Below, one piece after another: positions 1 to 11,519 of a DNA stretch of 64,000 nucleotides (position 1 is the stretch's first letter; every line of letters starts with the position of its first letter). The translations under genes were made by a program, and so were the position numbers. Location of the stretch: positions 2,046,001 to 2,110,000 of the forward strand of contig JBBPFI010000003.1 of assembly GCA_037974965.1 (NCBI GenBank), in the 5' to 3' direction. The stretch is from Dacryopinax spathularia. Taxonomy: Eukaryota > Basidiomycota > Dacrymycetes > Dacrymycetales > Dacrymycetaceae. The notes under the pieces were generated by a model that saw nothing but the letters and a program-made list of their open reading frames with translations, was not told where the DNA came from and ran no database searches.

Positions 1-200
1 TATCGATGGGTGTGTGGGTACTTTGGGTTGGTTGGTTGACAGGTTACAGGGTGTCAAAAACGCGGTTCAACTCATGTCACGTGCTACAGCGTGACCTGTC
101 AAAGCCACTCCGCGTCGCGTTGACCCCTAGACGTGCGGAAACTCCAAGTCGCCCCGTTCCGTCCTCCTCCAGCATAACCTACTTCTGCCCGTCGAAGCCC

Positions 201-1175
201 ATGGCTGCGGTGACCGCCACACACCCAGCGGTAGCTGGGTTCAACCTTGCTACCATCCTTTCATCCTCGCAACCAACAGTGGTGCTACACCCCAAGCCTC
301 TATTGCATTCCCTGGCGGCTTTTCAAGCTGCGGTGGATGCATATGTCCACAAAGGCAAGCAAGAGATCGCCCGCCGGAAGGAAGCGCATAACGTCCGGGT
401 GAAGGAGGATGCAGACAGGAGGCGAGAGCTAGAGGAGGCGATTGACCGGGAGAAACGGCGGGAAATTGAGTTATTGGAAGGTGTGTAGAAGGAACTTGTT
501 ACCGTGACGAGTTTTCTTATGGGGTACCAGTGTTGGAGAAGGAGAGACTCGAGACGAAGGAAATGGAGGCATCAATACAACTTCTCAAGAAACAGCTGGC
601 GTTTTTGACCGAACAGGCAAGTGCGCTGGACACTGAAGCCAATGAACTTCGGGAACGCATCTCGAAACTGCGGAAAGGTGAATACTCAGATGCCTGCTTG
701 TCCTTGCCGCTCACCAAATTGCGCCGCTGTCCAGATAAAAGCCGAGATCTGGGTATGCTGCAGGATCGTGCCAGGTCTATGTCCCCTCAGTTGGCTCGGT
801 ACGAGACAGCGTTGGGGTTCTCTGTTACAGGCGTCAAGGGTGCGTTCAACCTTGCTTGCAGTCGCTCCCCTTTTCACACGAGGCGAACAGAGGATGTGTT
901 ACTGTTCAAGTTTACCGCAATCGACGAGCGAGCACCGGATCGAATATTTTCCTTTATCCTAGATCTCTCGAAGCAAGACTACGCGGGTATGTGACACACT
1001 TCACTCGGGATGAAGAGGGATGGCTAATGCTCGCGCTATAGTGACCATGTCAGAGCCACCCCTGGGAGCTATGACTCGTTTGGTGGAAGAGCTGAATGAC
1101 ACACGTCAATTCTGGACGTTCATCAAACGCGTCCGAGCATCCTTCGCAGTCGAGTTGCAGGAAATCAGATCCTGA
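201..1175 (+). CDS. SPC25: Kinetochore protein Spc25
   Basis: Spc25 is a subunit of the Ndc80 complex, which links kinetochores to spindle microtubules; its C-terminal globular domain pairs with Spc24. Five exons (201-480, 531-677, 735-839, 891-986, 1042-1175) give about 253 residues. Residues about 35-140 are a charged coiled coil rich in E, K and R. The C-terminal part carries the recognisable Spc25 core: EDVLLFKFTAIDE, then a Phe-rich strand, then RLVEELNDTRQFWTFIKRV near the end. All four introns are GT-AG of 50-57 bp. Two have lengths divisible by three (51 and 57 bp), so they read through as open frame and could be missed. The start at 201 is the first ATG that leads into the coiled coil; an upstream in-frame extension has no ATG. 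The C-terminal match is strong. Confidence 0.85.
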
Positions 1176-2374
1176 ACTTAGTTGTTCACTGACGGTCTCA
1201 ACCCTGTTTGTTCCAAGCATCTCGATCGTACTGAGGGGGAGAGTTGCACTCGAGGAGCTCTTCTGTTTTCCGTGCTGTATATTGCTCTGATATCGTATTT
1301 TGTACTACAGTATCGTGAGCCGCGGTTACCCAGACAGACGCACGACGCGTGTCTGGACCGGCCTGTTGTACTCATCTTGTACCACATCCTTAGCAAACGT
1401 GGAGTGCGCGGGACATCGTGACTACGCGTTGGGGTCTGATGTGGCTGAGCAGGCCGAGGTGCAGCTGCCAACCAATAATGAGTCCGAGTGTGGTGTTGGC
1501 ATCAGGTCTCTCTGTGCTGGCTGTTCTCGTCACCGCGTTCGATTCGGATGGTCCCCGCTGTGGGTCCAGCACTCGGGAGTGATGGTGATTGTGGATCAGA
1601 CCGGGGTATTGTCATCCAACATGCAAATGACATGTAATCCTAATACTTTGGACTGGTGTTGAAGAGGGGACTATCCGTTCAGCCCATGTCGCTTGCCTGC
1701 CTGTCTTGGTACATATAGTATGTCCATTAATATTTCCCCTTCTGACCGAAGCGAAAGAGAGTCGAGGGGTGGTGTTGGAAGGGGACGCGTTGTGTGGGGA
1801 CTGATTTGCGGTGCGAGACCAAAGGGTCCGTCCGAGTGTGGGTGAGTGTGTGTGCGTGTATTGATCCCTTTGGGTGCGCTGCCCTCTGTGAGAGTGAGCG
1901 AGTGAGTGGTGAGTGGATCGCTAACAGCATTGGTTCCCCCCCTCACTCCCCGAGCTGCCCCTTCCCCCATATTCAGTCCACCAAATAGCACAACTCCCCA
2001 AACTCACCCGCTCCCGTCGCTCACACCCTATCCATCCAACCGACAACAACCCTCGGCTCCTTCACCCATCCTTCCCTCCCGTCCTCCCACCTCATCATCA
2101 TCCTCCTCCTCCTCCTCCTCCCCCTCCTCCTCCTCGTCTTCCTCTCCTCCCATCCTCCCCTTCTCCTCCCCTTCTCCCTCTCCCTCCATCCATTCCCCAC
2201 CTTCCCCCGATTATACCTCCCTTCATTCACTCCCACCTTTCTCCATTTCTCACATCATCGGCTCTGCTTTCCAACGCGCTGTCACTCCAAATCACCCTTC
2301 AGTCGTCCTCGTTGTTTTCGCCTACGATCACTTGCGTGGCAGCGCTATCTTTCTCATCACATATTCTCCTTTCT
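1176..2374. other. Intergenic, SPC25 3' flank and BNI4-like promoter/leader
   Basis: No gene is supported here. From about 1980 to 2374 the plus strand is strongly pyrimidine-rich, with TCC/TCA runs around 2095-2200. This is typical of fungal promoters and long 5' leaders ahead of the ATG at 2375. Long open frames across this tract come from the low-complexity bias. Confidence 0.6.
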
Positions 2375-5289
2375 ATGGCTGTCCAGCTTGCCAATCCAAA
2401 CGACTTCCTTCCTCAACCCATGGACGCCAACCCGGGATCGCCAGCGCATTCGTCTCAGCAGATTGGGCAGCAGCAGCTCCCTTACTTTGCCCAGCCGTTC
2501 TCCCCTCAGCAATCTCAAATGCTGCCCCAACCAGCTCCGTCTCCCCACCAGCAATGGCCAAATTTGCAGCAGCCTGTGTCCGGGCCCCCATCCCAATACC
2601 TCCCTCATATGCCTGGTTACGCGCCATTTCCTGTGCACATCCCTCAAGCACAGTTCTCGCCCCAACAGCAGCAGCAGCAGCACCACCACCACCACCACCT
2701 CTGGGCATATCAACATATGTTCTACGCGCAACCGCAATCACACCTGCCTATGCCGGAGTTTGCTCGAGGAGACCGGCCTCGCACAATGTCGAATCCCCAG
2801 CAGGCACCCATACACCAGTTGACGAGTCCTCCAGTGGAAGCGCAAGCCGGCTTTTGGCAGCCAAACCAGGGTCATTATACTGCCCAGCCTTTTGTTCCAC
2901 CGCATCTCGGACCGACACTTCAGCCCATTGATTCTCTTCAAGGCGTTTCTCACACATACGATCCCTCGCCGCCTTCCCCGGCCGTGCAATCCTCTCGCCG
3001 TCCTTTGCCAGGCGACGCAAATCAGGGGTATCATCCGTACCGACGCCCTGCCCGTTCTGAAACGGCACCTCCAGCCATGACAGTCCCTGAATGGACTTCC
3101 TATACGCCTCCATCCTCCCACCAGCCGCCCTATGCCCGGCCAGATGCGGCTGGTTCTGCCACGTCAGTAAGCTCGAGCAGCGGGGCGTCGTCTCGAGCGG
3201 CAGCCGACAGACAACGTACTGGCAGTCTGCAGGGTAGCGTGATGTCCCCACATCAGACTCCACCTCATTCCAGGCAATCGTCGTTGTCTCAAGTGCCACG
3301 GTTCGACGCAACCGCGGTACATACTCGCAATCCGAGCCAAGCTCCTGGACCCAGAGCACCCCAGCAGCATCGTCGCGAACCCTCAGTGAGCGAGTTTCCG
3401 GCTTCCGCATCAGTCAATAATGGTGTATCCCCCGTGGCGAGCAGCGGGCCACGTTCTACAGCCACGGCTGCTTCGTCGGGCAGGCCATCCAAGCCGTCTC
3501 CATTGTCCAAAGATCTCACCTTCAGTGAAGGGCACCCTAAGAGGATGTCGAAGACTGAGGATGATCTTCCGGCCGCCATGAGTGCTGCGACTCTCGCCCG
3601 TCCAGCTGTCGTACAGGCGACCACCGCCTCGGACTTGGCGGCCGCGGGAGCGGTCGAGCCGACGGATAAGATGGTTAAATCGGGTGGCCTCAAAGGACGC
3701 CTACGCCGCGCCTTAAGCTTCTCCGCCATCCAAACGCTTGATGAAGAAGATCCCAGCCTCAAGGCTGCTGCGAATCGGAGGAAAGCAGCGGCCGCAGCGG
3801 CTGCAAGAGAGAAGACCAAAGATCAGACTCAGGATTCTTCCGGGCCCTCTGTCTCCTCCGGTGCTTCTTCTTCCCCTCCTCTGACTCCGGTCGGGGAGGA
3901 TTCAGAAACTTCTGTTCGCAAGTTGAAGAAACCGAAACGGTCGCTTTTCAGGAAAGGCTTCAATGCTTCAACCGATAATATCTCACTATCTTCCACCGCG
4001 TCATCTGCGTCTTTGATGATCAGAAAACTAGGCGGCTCTGTGGGCAATCTAGCTCGAAAGGCGAGTCTCGCCAATATTGCCGGGTTCCTGAAAGACAAGC
4101 ACAAGGATGGCGAGACTAGAGGCAAAGGGGGCGCCGCGAGCACCAGCCTGAGCTTCGCGACAGCGGAAGTTGACCGAGGGCCCCAAACGCCTGAAGAAGC
4201 GGGCCTTAGCCCAGCGGCCAGGTTGGCGCGGCAGCATACCTTGCGAAGCAATGCAGAGGCAGCCGCCAAGGCCAAGGCAACGACCTCCGCACGTGCGGAT
4301 GCGGATGATGCTGAACCCGACGAGCACGGGTCGGCTACCGTGCCTGCTACGTGGGATCGGAACACCACTAAGCGTACGCCTTCGGCTATCCCCAGGCCTG
4401 TAGGTCGTTTGCCCATCGCAGAAGATGACAAATGGGAAGATAACCAAGAGGAGCAACAGATTGGCTTAGGGGCTGCGGAAGAACAGGTCGAAGAAGACGA
4501 GAGTGACCCTGATGATGAAGACCTCACAATCAGGATGAGCGGGGTTAGCCTTGCTGACGAGGTTGAACCATGGGCCGTCGGCGTCCGACGATCCATGGAG
4601 CGGATTCGACAGCCAGCCAAGGGCATTCTAAAAAGTATGTTATTGCCATTTTGTTCGCCGAACAACCTCGATCTTAAACGTATTTCCAGATGCGCATAAC
4701 TACGACCAGAACGTTTACGAGGCGCCTTCTCCGATCCGTATCAGGGCCAACTCCTATGGTTCTGCTGCCCAGCCCAACCAAGAGCCTGGTCCTCTGGCGC
4801 GGCTTCCATCAGCGGATCCCGATCATATCGACGGGCTGCAGCGCGAGCATTCGGAGCAAGAACCTGAGCCGGCATCCACCGATAAGTTTGAAGGCGTCTC
4901 TCCTGCTCCACAACTGGCGGTTGATAAACCGGCCTTCCAATACAACCATCCCAACTTCAACTCCTCAGCACCTACGCTATCCACTTTCGGGCATCCTCCT
5001 GTGGCCCAACGAGCTGCCACCGCGCCTTTGCAGACGCGAAGATTGGCATTTGCGACTAACCTATCCGTGTACAGCACATTCTCGTCTTCTGTATACGACC
5101 GTCGATCCGAACCGGCCACTTGCAACAGGCTCACGCCTCAGTTGGCTCAGAAGATCAAGGAGGAGTTGAATACCTACAAGATGGAGGAGATGGAGGTGCA
5201 TCACGCCAGCCGTATCCAGTAAGTGCTCCACATAGGCGAAACTTGATGTGCCGCTTAGAATATACGCAGCACCCACTTCTTCGTCTGAT
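2375..5289 (+). CDS. BNI4-like protein (PP1 targeting / bud-neck scaffold family)
   Basis: Three exons (2375-4634, 4690-5218, 5271-5289) give about 935 residues. The first 200 residues are Pro/Gln-rich low complexity with a poly-Q then poly-H run (DNA about 2665-2700). The middle is Ser-rich and disordered, with basic patches. The recognisable part is the extreme C-terminus: SVYDRRSEPATCNRLTP, then AQKIKEELNTYKMEEMEVH, then SRIHTHFFV. I know this tail from fungal Bni4-type proteins, which in yeast bring the Glc7 (PP1) phosphatase and chitin synthase regulators to the bud neck; function here is inferred from it. The last exon codes only the final six residues; without it the tail would stop at a false TAA at the splice donor. 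The family assignment rests on the tail alone. Confidence 0.6.
5219..5289 (+). other. Last intron and 19-nt terminal exon of the BNI4-like gene
   Basis: The donor GTAAGT at 5219 directly follows the codons for SRI, and the acceptor ACGCAG ends at 5270. The terminal exon 5271-5289 codes HTHFFV plus stop. Reading through the donor instead gives an immediate TAA. The conserved THFF ending expected for the family appears only in the spliced product. Confidence 0.7.
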
Positions 5290-6087
5290 CGCACTACTCG
5301 CTTCGGCCCGCTCTCTGCACCCAACGCATTTCTTCCGCATCTCTGCAATTGTTTCAACACATGCTCTCGTCATGTTCTCACGGACTTACGTATCGCATCA
5401 ACACCCTTACCCATCAGCGTGGTCCGGCTCTGGCCAGGTACCCATCCCCACCTCTCGCTCGGTCCCTCCCCCGCAGCACGATATCCTTCTAACGTTATCC
5501 CATCGGAGCCGACATGACTGAAGACCATCGATTGATGACGACATGGGCGATGGCTAGTTTCAGCGATGCCCGTGCATTGCTGACCAAAAAGTGCCCCATA
5601 CGGGGCAAGCGGGACCGTTCCTTTCCCTCTCTTCAAGGTCGCATGTCTTCTTGCCTAGGTATTGCCCATCCAGGCCTCCTTTTTGTTCGCTTGCACCCTC
5701 CGTCGGCTCGTTGCAATGTCTCCTGTTCTCGCGGACAGCTAGCTAGGTCTCATTATTCATTCCGTCCGGTGGTGTTTATGCTTCTCTCCTTTCATTTCCG
5801 TACGTCGCGGGGCGATGTTAACTGTATCTGCTCTTAGTGGGAATATACACTATTCTCACTACACAACTACCGAACGAGCCCACCCGCCGTTGGCTGGAAC
5901 TTGCAACGCCCGCGGCGCGGAAGTAACAGGGTGGCCTACCACAGGCAAAGAATGCGTCCTGCTCGCTGCTAGCCCTTGTCGTATCTAGTACGGTTGCCGC
6001 TCCCAGTACTCTAACCTCATTTGCTCCTCCTGAACATTGATATTCCAACTCTGCACTCGCTGATGTCAGCAAAACCAGCCGCAATCT
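5290..6087. other. Intergenic between BNI4-like gene and RGP1
   Basis: This stretch holds the 3' flank of the upstream gene and the RGP1 promoter. I see no coding frame with recognisable similarity and no repeat. Confidence 0.5.
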
Positions 6088-8878
6088 ATGTCGGCTTACG
6101 ACCCATTCGGCGGCATTCAAGTGACTGTCACGCCATCTCAGTCGGCCTTCTTTGCTGGGGAGACCTTCAGCGTTGCCATCACATTTACTAATGTTCGACG
6201 CCCATCTACCAATCGAACTCAGCCTCGTTCCGCATCCGCAGCGCAGAGCCATAGGCGTGCAGTGCACTCCGTTAGCTCCGTTCCCCTTGCCCGACCTCCA
6301 ACATCACCGGGCAGCCCCCAGACAGCGAGTGCATCGCGGAGTAACTTCTTCGTCAACGAGGATGTCTCCAAGAGGAAGCGCAGAGGTCTGGTCGGCCAGC
6401 TGGAACTCCAGGACCCACGACTTTCTGCCGTTACCGCCGAAGAGGGGCATTCCCGAAGAAGAAAGCGATCGAGCCCGAAGTCGCTCTCCGTGTCTGTCAC
6501 GCCAAGCGAATTGGTAGATCGCCTAGTCGGAAAACTATCTGGATCATCGCCCTTGTCGCTCGAGTTTCGGCAAGAAGACGGGAGAGATGGGGATCCACAG
6601 GATGGTGAGTGCTTTGCGGCTGCACGACCAGCAACCCTCTGACCTTGACAAGCTACTGCGTCTTCCATCCAAGCCACACCCTCGCGTTCAAGAGAAGGCA
6701 CGATGCCTATCCATCCTACCCACCCCCATGCGAGAAAGCAGTCAATCCAAGATTTCCAGCCACAAGAAGTCGCCACGCCCTTTTCATTATCGCTAGATCC
6801 CATTGCGGAGCACTCGTTGGTAGCGCCGGCCACGCCTTCGAATCCGTCTCCTCTGTCTGCCTTCGCGGGAACAATGGTGACCGCTCAACCTTCGCCGAGC
6901 GGTGAACCGCTTTCTCGTGCCGGTAATCAATACAATTCGCTCTTTGGAGAGAGCAGAATGGCGGGACTTGCCAATACCACGCTGGGCATCGGACTGGGTC
7001 GACCAAGTAGTTTGACCAATATCTCGTCAAGACAACCGCGTTCCGCCTTCTCGAGCACCTTTTCTCCCCCGGGCACGGAGGTATTGTTGTGGTCGTACGC
7101 CCAGCTCCATGGGACCTTTGACGTGGATGGAACAGTGGTCTCATCTGAGGTCACAGAGGAACTCCGAAATCGCCTTGTCCTGAACGGAGTGGTTGGGCGA
7201 GGTAGCATGGATATCGGAACCATGTCTACGCCATCCAGTGGGTTCACATCCTTTGCAACCCAGCGCTCTCCAAGATCTCCAGCGTTGCGACATCAGCGCG
7301 CATCGCCTTCGATCCTGTCATCTCTGCCTTCGTTTGGATTGTCTAGTCTTTTTAGCCCGGGCCGATTGTCCCCTTTTGCTTCCCCTGGGCTGCCACGGAA
7401 TGAAGAAGACGCGCTGCCGACACTGGATTTGCAGCCCAGCGTACTTGCTATTGACCTCGCCCTTACGCCAGGGGAGAGTAGAACCTGTATGCGAAGCGCC
7501 GCCTTGACAGATCTAGACTGATGAGCGACCAATAGATTCGTACACGGTTGAACTGCCGCCTTCTCTACCACCGACGTTTCGTGGCAAAGCAATACGATTC
7601 AACTACGAACTGCTCATCGGCACATCTCATTCTTCAGGTAATGATCATGGCTCATCGATACCTTCGCGTGGAGAGCAACACAGGAAGAAGATCATGAAGA
7701 TACCCATCAGAATATACAACAACGTCGCGGGTGCGTTGCCGTATAACTGGCGCTAAGCATTTCTGACCAAAATACAGTGGAAAGCTCGATACCATGCTAT
7801 GAACTACTATGGCCGGCCCGAAAAGAACACTTCAATCGACAAGGGCGAGTCCAGGAGAACTACACCATGAACAACGGGTCTACGCAGGGTGAGAAGAAGA
7901 GCCGCACTGAATCCGGCTGATGCTGACAGTAGATATCAGGCCGCCGCCATTCAGAAACAAGACCTTCCGCACCCGCATACGTCAAACAGCTTCTACAGAA
8001 CTCCAGCCAGCAACTTCATGGTCGCATTTGGGAAGGAGAAGACGAGACGTGGAGTTGCAGAGAGGCGGTGGAGATCTTGACCAGAGTCTCCCGTAAAGGT
8101 AGGCATTCTCAGGTTGCAGCTCACCTGCCCGTGCTGATTGCCCTAGTCACCTACGACATCGGTAAAGATGATCAGCAGGTCGCCCTTTTGACTCTGATCA
8201 AGTCCTCTTACCGTGTTGGAGAGACGATTTCTGGTATTGTTGAGCTGAACGGGCCGCATTCTCGCGCTCAGGTATTGAAGGTAAGCATTGCAAAAACGGT
8301 TTAGTACGCCAGCTGATGATCCTCAGTTCTCCGCCTTTCTAGAAGCTTACGAACTGGTTCCACCATATTTTGCAAACGGCAGGGCTCTGGACACGGGGCG
8401 TGTCCACGCCGAATACCATTCCACACTGACGACAAACATCATGCGGCTTCCGTTCTCATTGGATGTTCCTTCGGATGCGACACCGGCATTCCGGTTTTCT
8501 GCCCAAGAGCTTTGCAAGGGCGAAGGGGGCCTACAATGGCGTATAAGAGTGTGTTTTTTGATCGCAACGAGACGCGGCGTATCAAGACATCTTATCCGAG
8601 CAGGCTATGTGGACGATTGGGGAGTGGCCTGGCGAGCGCCTTCCAATCTGATGCCTTTGGTGGCGAGAGCTTCACCCTCGCCATCCTCAGAACCTTCAAC
8701 ACCCGTTCCGGGCGCTTGGTCCGTACCACGACCGTCGGCGTTCGATGAAACAGTGCGTGACATGGAGGGCCGAGATTGGTTGCAGACCAAAGCCGAGACT
8801 GTGGAATGCGAGATACCCCTTGCTGTATGGCCAGGAAATACTCTGTTCAGGCCAGTCCAAACCACGTTCGACGCATGA
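6088..8878 (+). CDS. RGP1: Rgp1-family protein (Ric1-Rgp1 exchange factor subunit)
   Basis: Rgp1 partners Ric1 to activate the Golgi Rab Ypt6/Rab6 and has an arrestin-like fold. The gene begins MSAYDPFGGIQVTVTPSQ at 6088, followed by the first strand pair SAFFAGETFSVAITFTN. A Ser/Arg-rich insert follows. The Rgp1 core then appears: YTVELPPSLPPTFRGKAIR, KIMKIPIRIYNNV, CYELLWP, CREAVEILTR, then TLIKSSYRVGETISGIVELN. The last exon runs from about 8325 to 8878 and ends with ETVECEIPLAVWPGNTLF, the usual Rgp1 tail. About seven GT-AG introns are needed, near 6605-6690, 7488-7535, 7730-7778, 7891-7940, 8099-8147 and 8281-8325. The middle exon borders at 7890-7940 were set by keeping the frame into the CREAVEIL segment. 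Confident on family, less on each boundary. Confidence 0.8.
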
Positions 8879-9052
8879 CAACCGTCTGCTGGTTGGGGCC
8901 GCAGGGTACATTTGGCCGCGTGCGGTCGCCGAACAATTCACTCGTTGGGCTTAGGCTCTGATTGACTAGAGGAAGACAACCGTACAACATTCGGCCATAC
9001 TTCGTCAAGAGGCCGCGTCAAGTGTCACAACCTACTATTACAATGTCGATCT

Positions 9053-11519
9053 TCAAGATGTGTAATCTCCCAAGTTCTCACCAAGACAAGCCATCCAAAT
9101 CCTGGTTTTGTATAACCTATGCTTTCCGTCAACGTCAAAATAGAGCAAAGGAAGGGCGCTCCTGCCTGAAGAGTTCTCGGACCAGCTCCCGGAAGTCTAT
9201 TCGTTTATCCGCCGTAAAATAGAATGTTAATTTGCGACGATCCCTGGGATCCAGAGACAATGGGTCAGCCAATTCATGAGGGCAGCATTCTATGACGGGG
9301 ACAGACCACTGAAATTCGGCATCCACCACTTGCATGGGTAACCGTTTCTGCCTGACCTTATTCTGACAGAGCTGCAGGGCTTTGGCCTCGTCATGCATTT
9401 TCGAAACAAGTAACCTAACAATTTGCATGAGTCACACGTGCTTGCTCATGACAGCAAATCACCCACTGTGTTTCTTGTGGCTGGGCCTTCGAGTATATTC
9501 GTTTCGGCATGATCTCCTTAGTTGGCTTGGGGACGCCAGGTAATCCAGGACTCATGGGCAGCCCTGACGACGAGCTGCTGAGAGGACCGGACAACGCAGC
9601 ATACAAATACGCGTCTCTAGACCCCGGTGGCGCAACTTGGGGAGGTCGGCTGGAATCAGCAGTCTGCTGCAAGAAAAACTCCACATCCGCCAAGGTAATG
9701 CTGTCGTTCACGACCTTGCCGAGATCCTTCCCTCGGTCAGCTTCAACTATAACCAAATCGCCCGTTCGAATGTTGAGAGATCGATCCGGACAATAGAAAA
9801 TGTCCGTTCGGCCAGCCTTGAACTCTACGATATACAGATGGTCGCTATCTGGGACCGAATGAAGAGGAACGCCCTTGCCAAGATCTGACAATGTCGGCGA
9901 TGTTGGGCCATTTTGGGTACGATGAGCATGCGTCGAGCCCTGGCTATACTGGCTCTGATGACCCGGCCTGAAATTGATTGCGCCGGGCGAGAGAGGTGAG
10001 CGAAGAGCGCCAGATTGAACGCCTGTCTGTAACCGCGATAAGCCGGGAAGTCCTGCAGAGACACCGGTTGGATACAAGGCGTTCATTGAAGAAAGTGGAT
10101 AATCCATTGGCGAGGACGGCACGAAGGGGTCCGACCCACTTTCACGCTCTAGACCTGGGAACGAACGCATGGGCATGTTAGCCTGCGAACGCGGTAGAGC
10201 GAGGCCTATTGGCTCGTCCCGCATGAAGGAGCCACCATTCGAGTCCCTGCCATGAATCCCAAGTTGCGAGAATCCATTCGAGCCATATCCTTCGTTGGAC
10301 GTGGAGCCGAACGACAGTGCCCTATTCATATATGGCCGAACAGGAGATCTCGATGCTTGCTGTCCCATCGCAGCTTGGAAACTGCTTGGTGACCCGTCGT
10401 GGATAAAGGATCCTTTGGGTGAACCTCCAAATGCACCGTATTGAGGATAGGTGGGCAGAGACGATGGCTGAGAAGGCGCCGAGCCCCGCGATATGGCTGA
10501 AGGTGGCTTGTGCAGGTTTAGAGCACTGAGTCCGCTGATCAAATCGTCGTCAGAGATTCGTAAGGCGCCGGTACTGAAGCTGCCGAGCCCAATGCCGTTG
10601 CTCTCCCTCGAGGACAGATCGTCGTCGATGGCTGACCTGTCAGACTCGCCTGGAATCACAAATCCTGCGACAGCTCGCCGAGGCTGCACGATGCTGACAC
10701 TGTGACGTCGGCTCGTCGTTCCACTCCCTCCCCCATTATCTTCACGCCAGTTGCTAGCCCCCCCCAAGGTGACCCAAGGCTCTCTTGAAGGCGCAGGATC
10801 ATCATGAAGGATCTGGTTCACATCTCGAACGAATGGGCTCATGTTCGAAAGGTCGACGTCCTGGGTTATGCGCGAAGACTGGCCGTGCGAGACCGAGGGC
10901 CGTCGTAGTGCTGATGAGCCGTTGAAGTCGAATGTGCCTGCGTGAGAGTGGTGAAATTAGTCGGAGTTTGTCATAAGGTGGATGACTGACCGAAGTTGTC
11001 CAAGTCTCGATCGCCCCAGTGTCGCGCCAAACCCGACGAACCTGGAAGAGGCAAAGCCGACACGTGACTGCGAAGAGCTTCATTCGCCATGGACTGCGAC
11101 CGACTCCGGCTGAAAGCCCCACTCGGCGTTGCGTTATGATCTGAGTTGCGGGCTTGATGGTCTTCTTCTTGTTCTTCTTCATCGTCCTCAAACGTGGACG
11201 GGAAGCTCGTCCTTCCCGTCACTTCATGATGCGCATGGGAATCGGATACGGAAAAGGAAGCACTCCGAATGGGGACTGCTCTTGATGCCCAGGAGTTACC
11301 GTGCAGCTCGGAGCGCAGAGGCGAACCCCAAACTCCATTGGCAATTGCATTCCCTCCAGGAGTGGGGGGCTTGGTTTCGCGAGGAGATTGGAGAGGAGAA
11401 GAAGGCCCCCCTAGGTCGTTCCTGGCCGGCTGGCTGGTGGCTCTGGGCCCGCTGGAGCGACGAGAGGCCGGGTCTACTGCGAAGCGAGGCTTGCGCTCAA
11501 TCTCGTCACGAGTTTGCAT
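9053..11519 (-). CDS. PSP1 C-terminal domain protein
   Basis: Eukaryotic PSP1-domain proteins are related to bacterial RicT/YaaT. Yeast Psp1 was found as a suppressor of DNA polymerase alpha mutants and is found in cytoplasmic granules. The N-terminal two thirds here is Ser/Pro/Gly-rich and disordered. The domain follows (about 10000 down to 9053): HLYIVEFKAGRTDIFYC, then IRTGDLVIVEADRGKDLGKV, then a Lys/Arg-rich link to LLVSKMHDEAKALQLCQ, RRKLTFYFTADKRIDFRELV, and LYKTRIWMACLG before the stop at 9053-9055. Introns lie near 10935-10990, 9410-9465 and 9245-9310; the last (9117-9165) has a GC donor. The ATG at 11519 is the first in the N-terminal frame, but coding-like sequence in another frame lies just upstream (11520-11720), so the N-terminus may be longer through an unresolved exon. 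Confidence 0.75.
9117..9165 (-). other. GC-AG intron in the PSP1-domain gene
   Basis: On the minus strand the exon ends CTCTTCAG, the intron starts GCAGGAGC and ends AAGCATAG, 49 bp. Removal gives RELFRLYKTRIWM, the conserved end of the PSP1 domain. Retention gives a short non-conserved tail and a stop. No GT donor nearby keeps the frame. Confidence 0.75.

Noticed and set aside
1906-2931. 341-codon plus-strand open frame over the leader and 5' part of the BNI4-like gene
   Set aside because: Its content is Pro/Ser low complexity from the TCC-rich tract. The overlapping frame from 2375 continues into a conserved C-terminus, so this one is a shadow.
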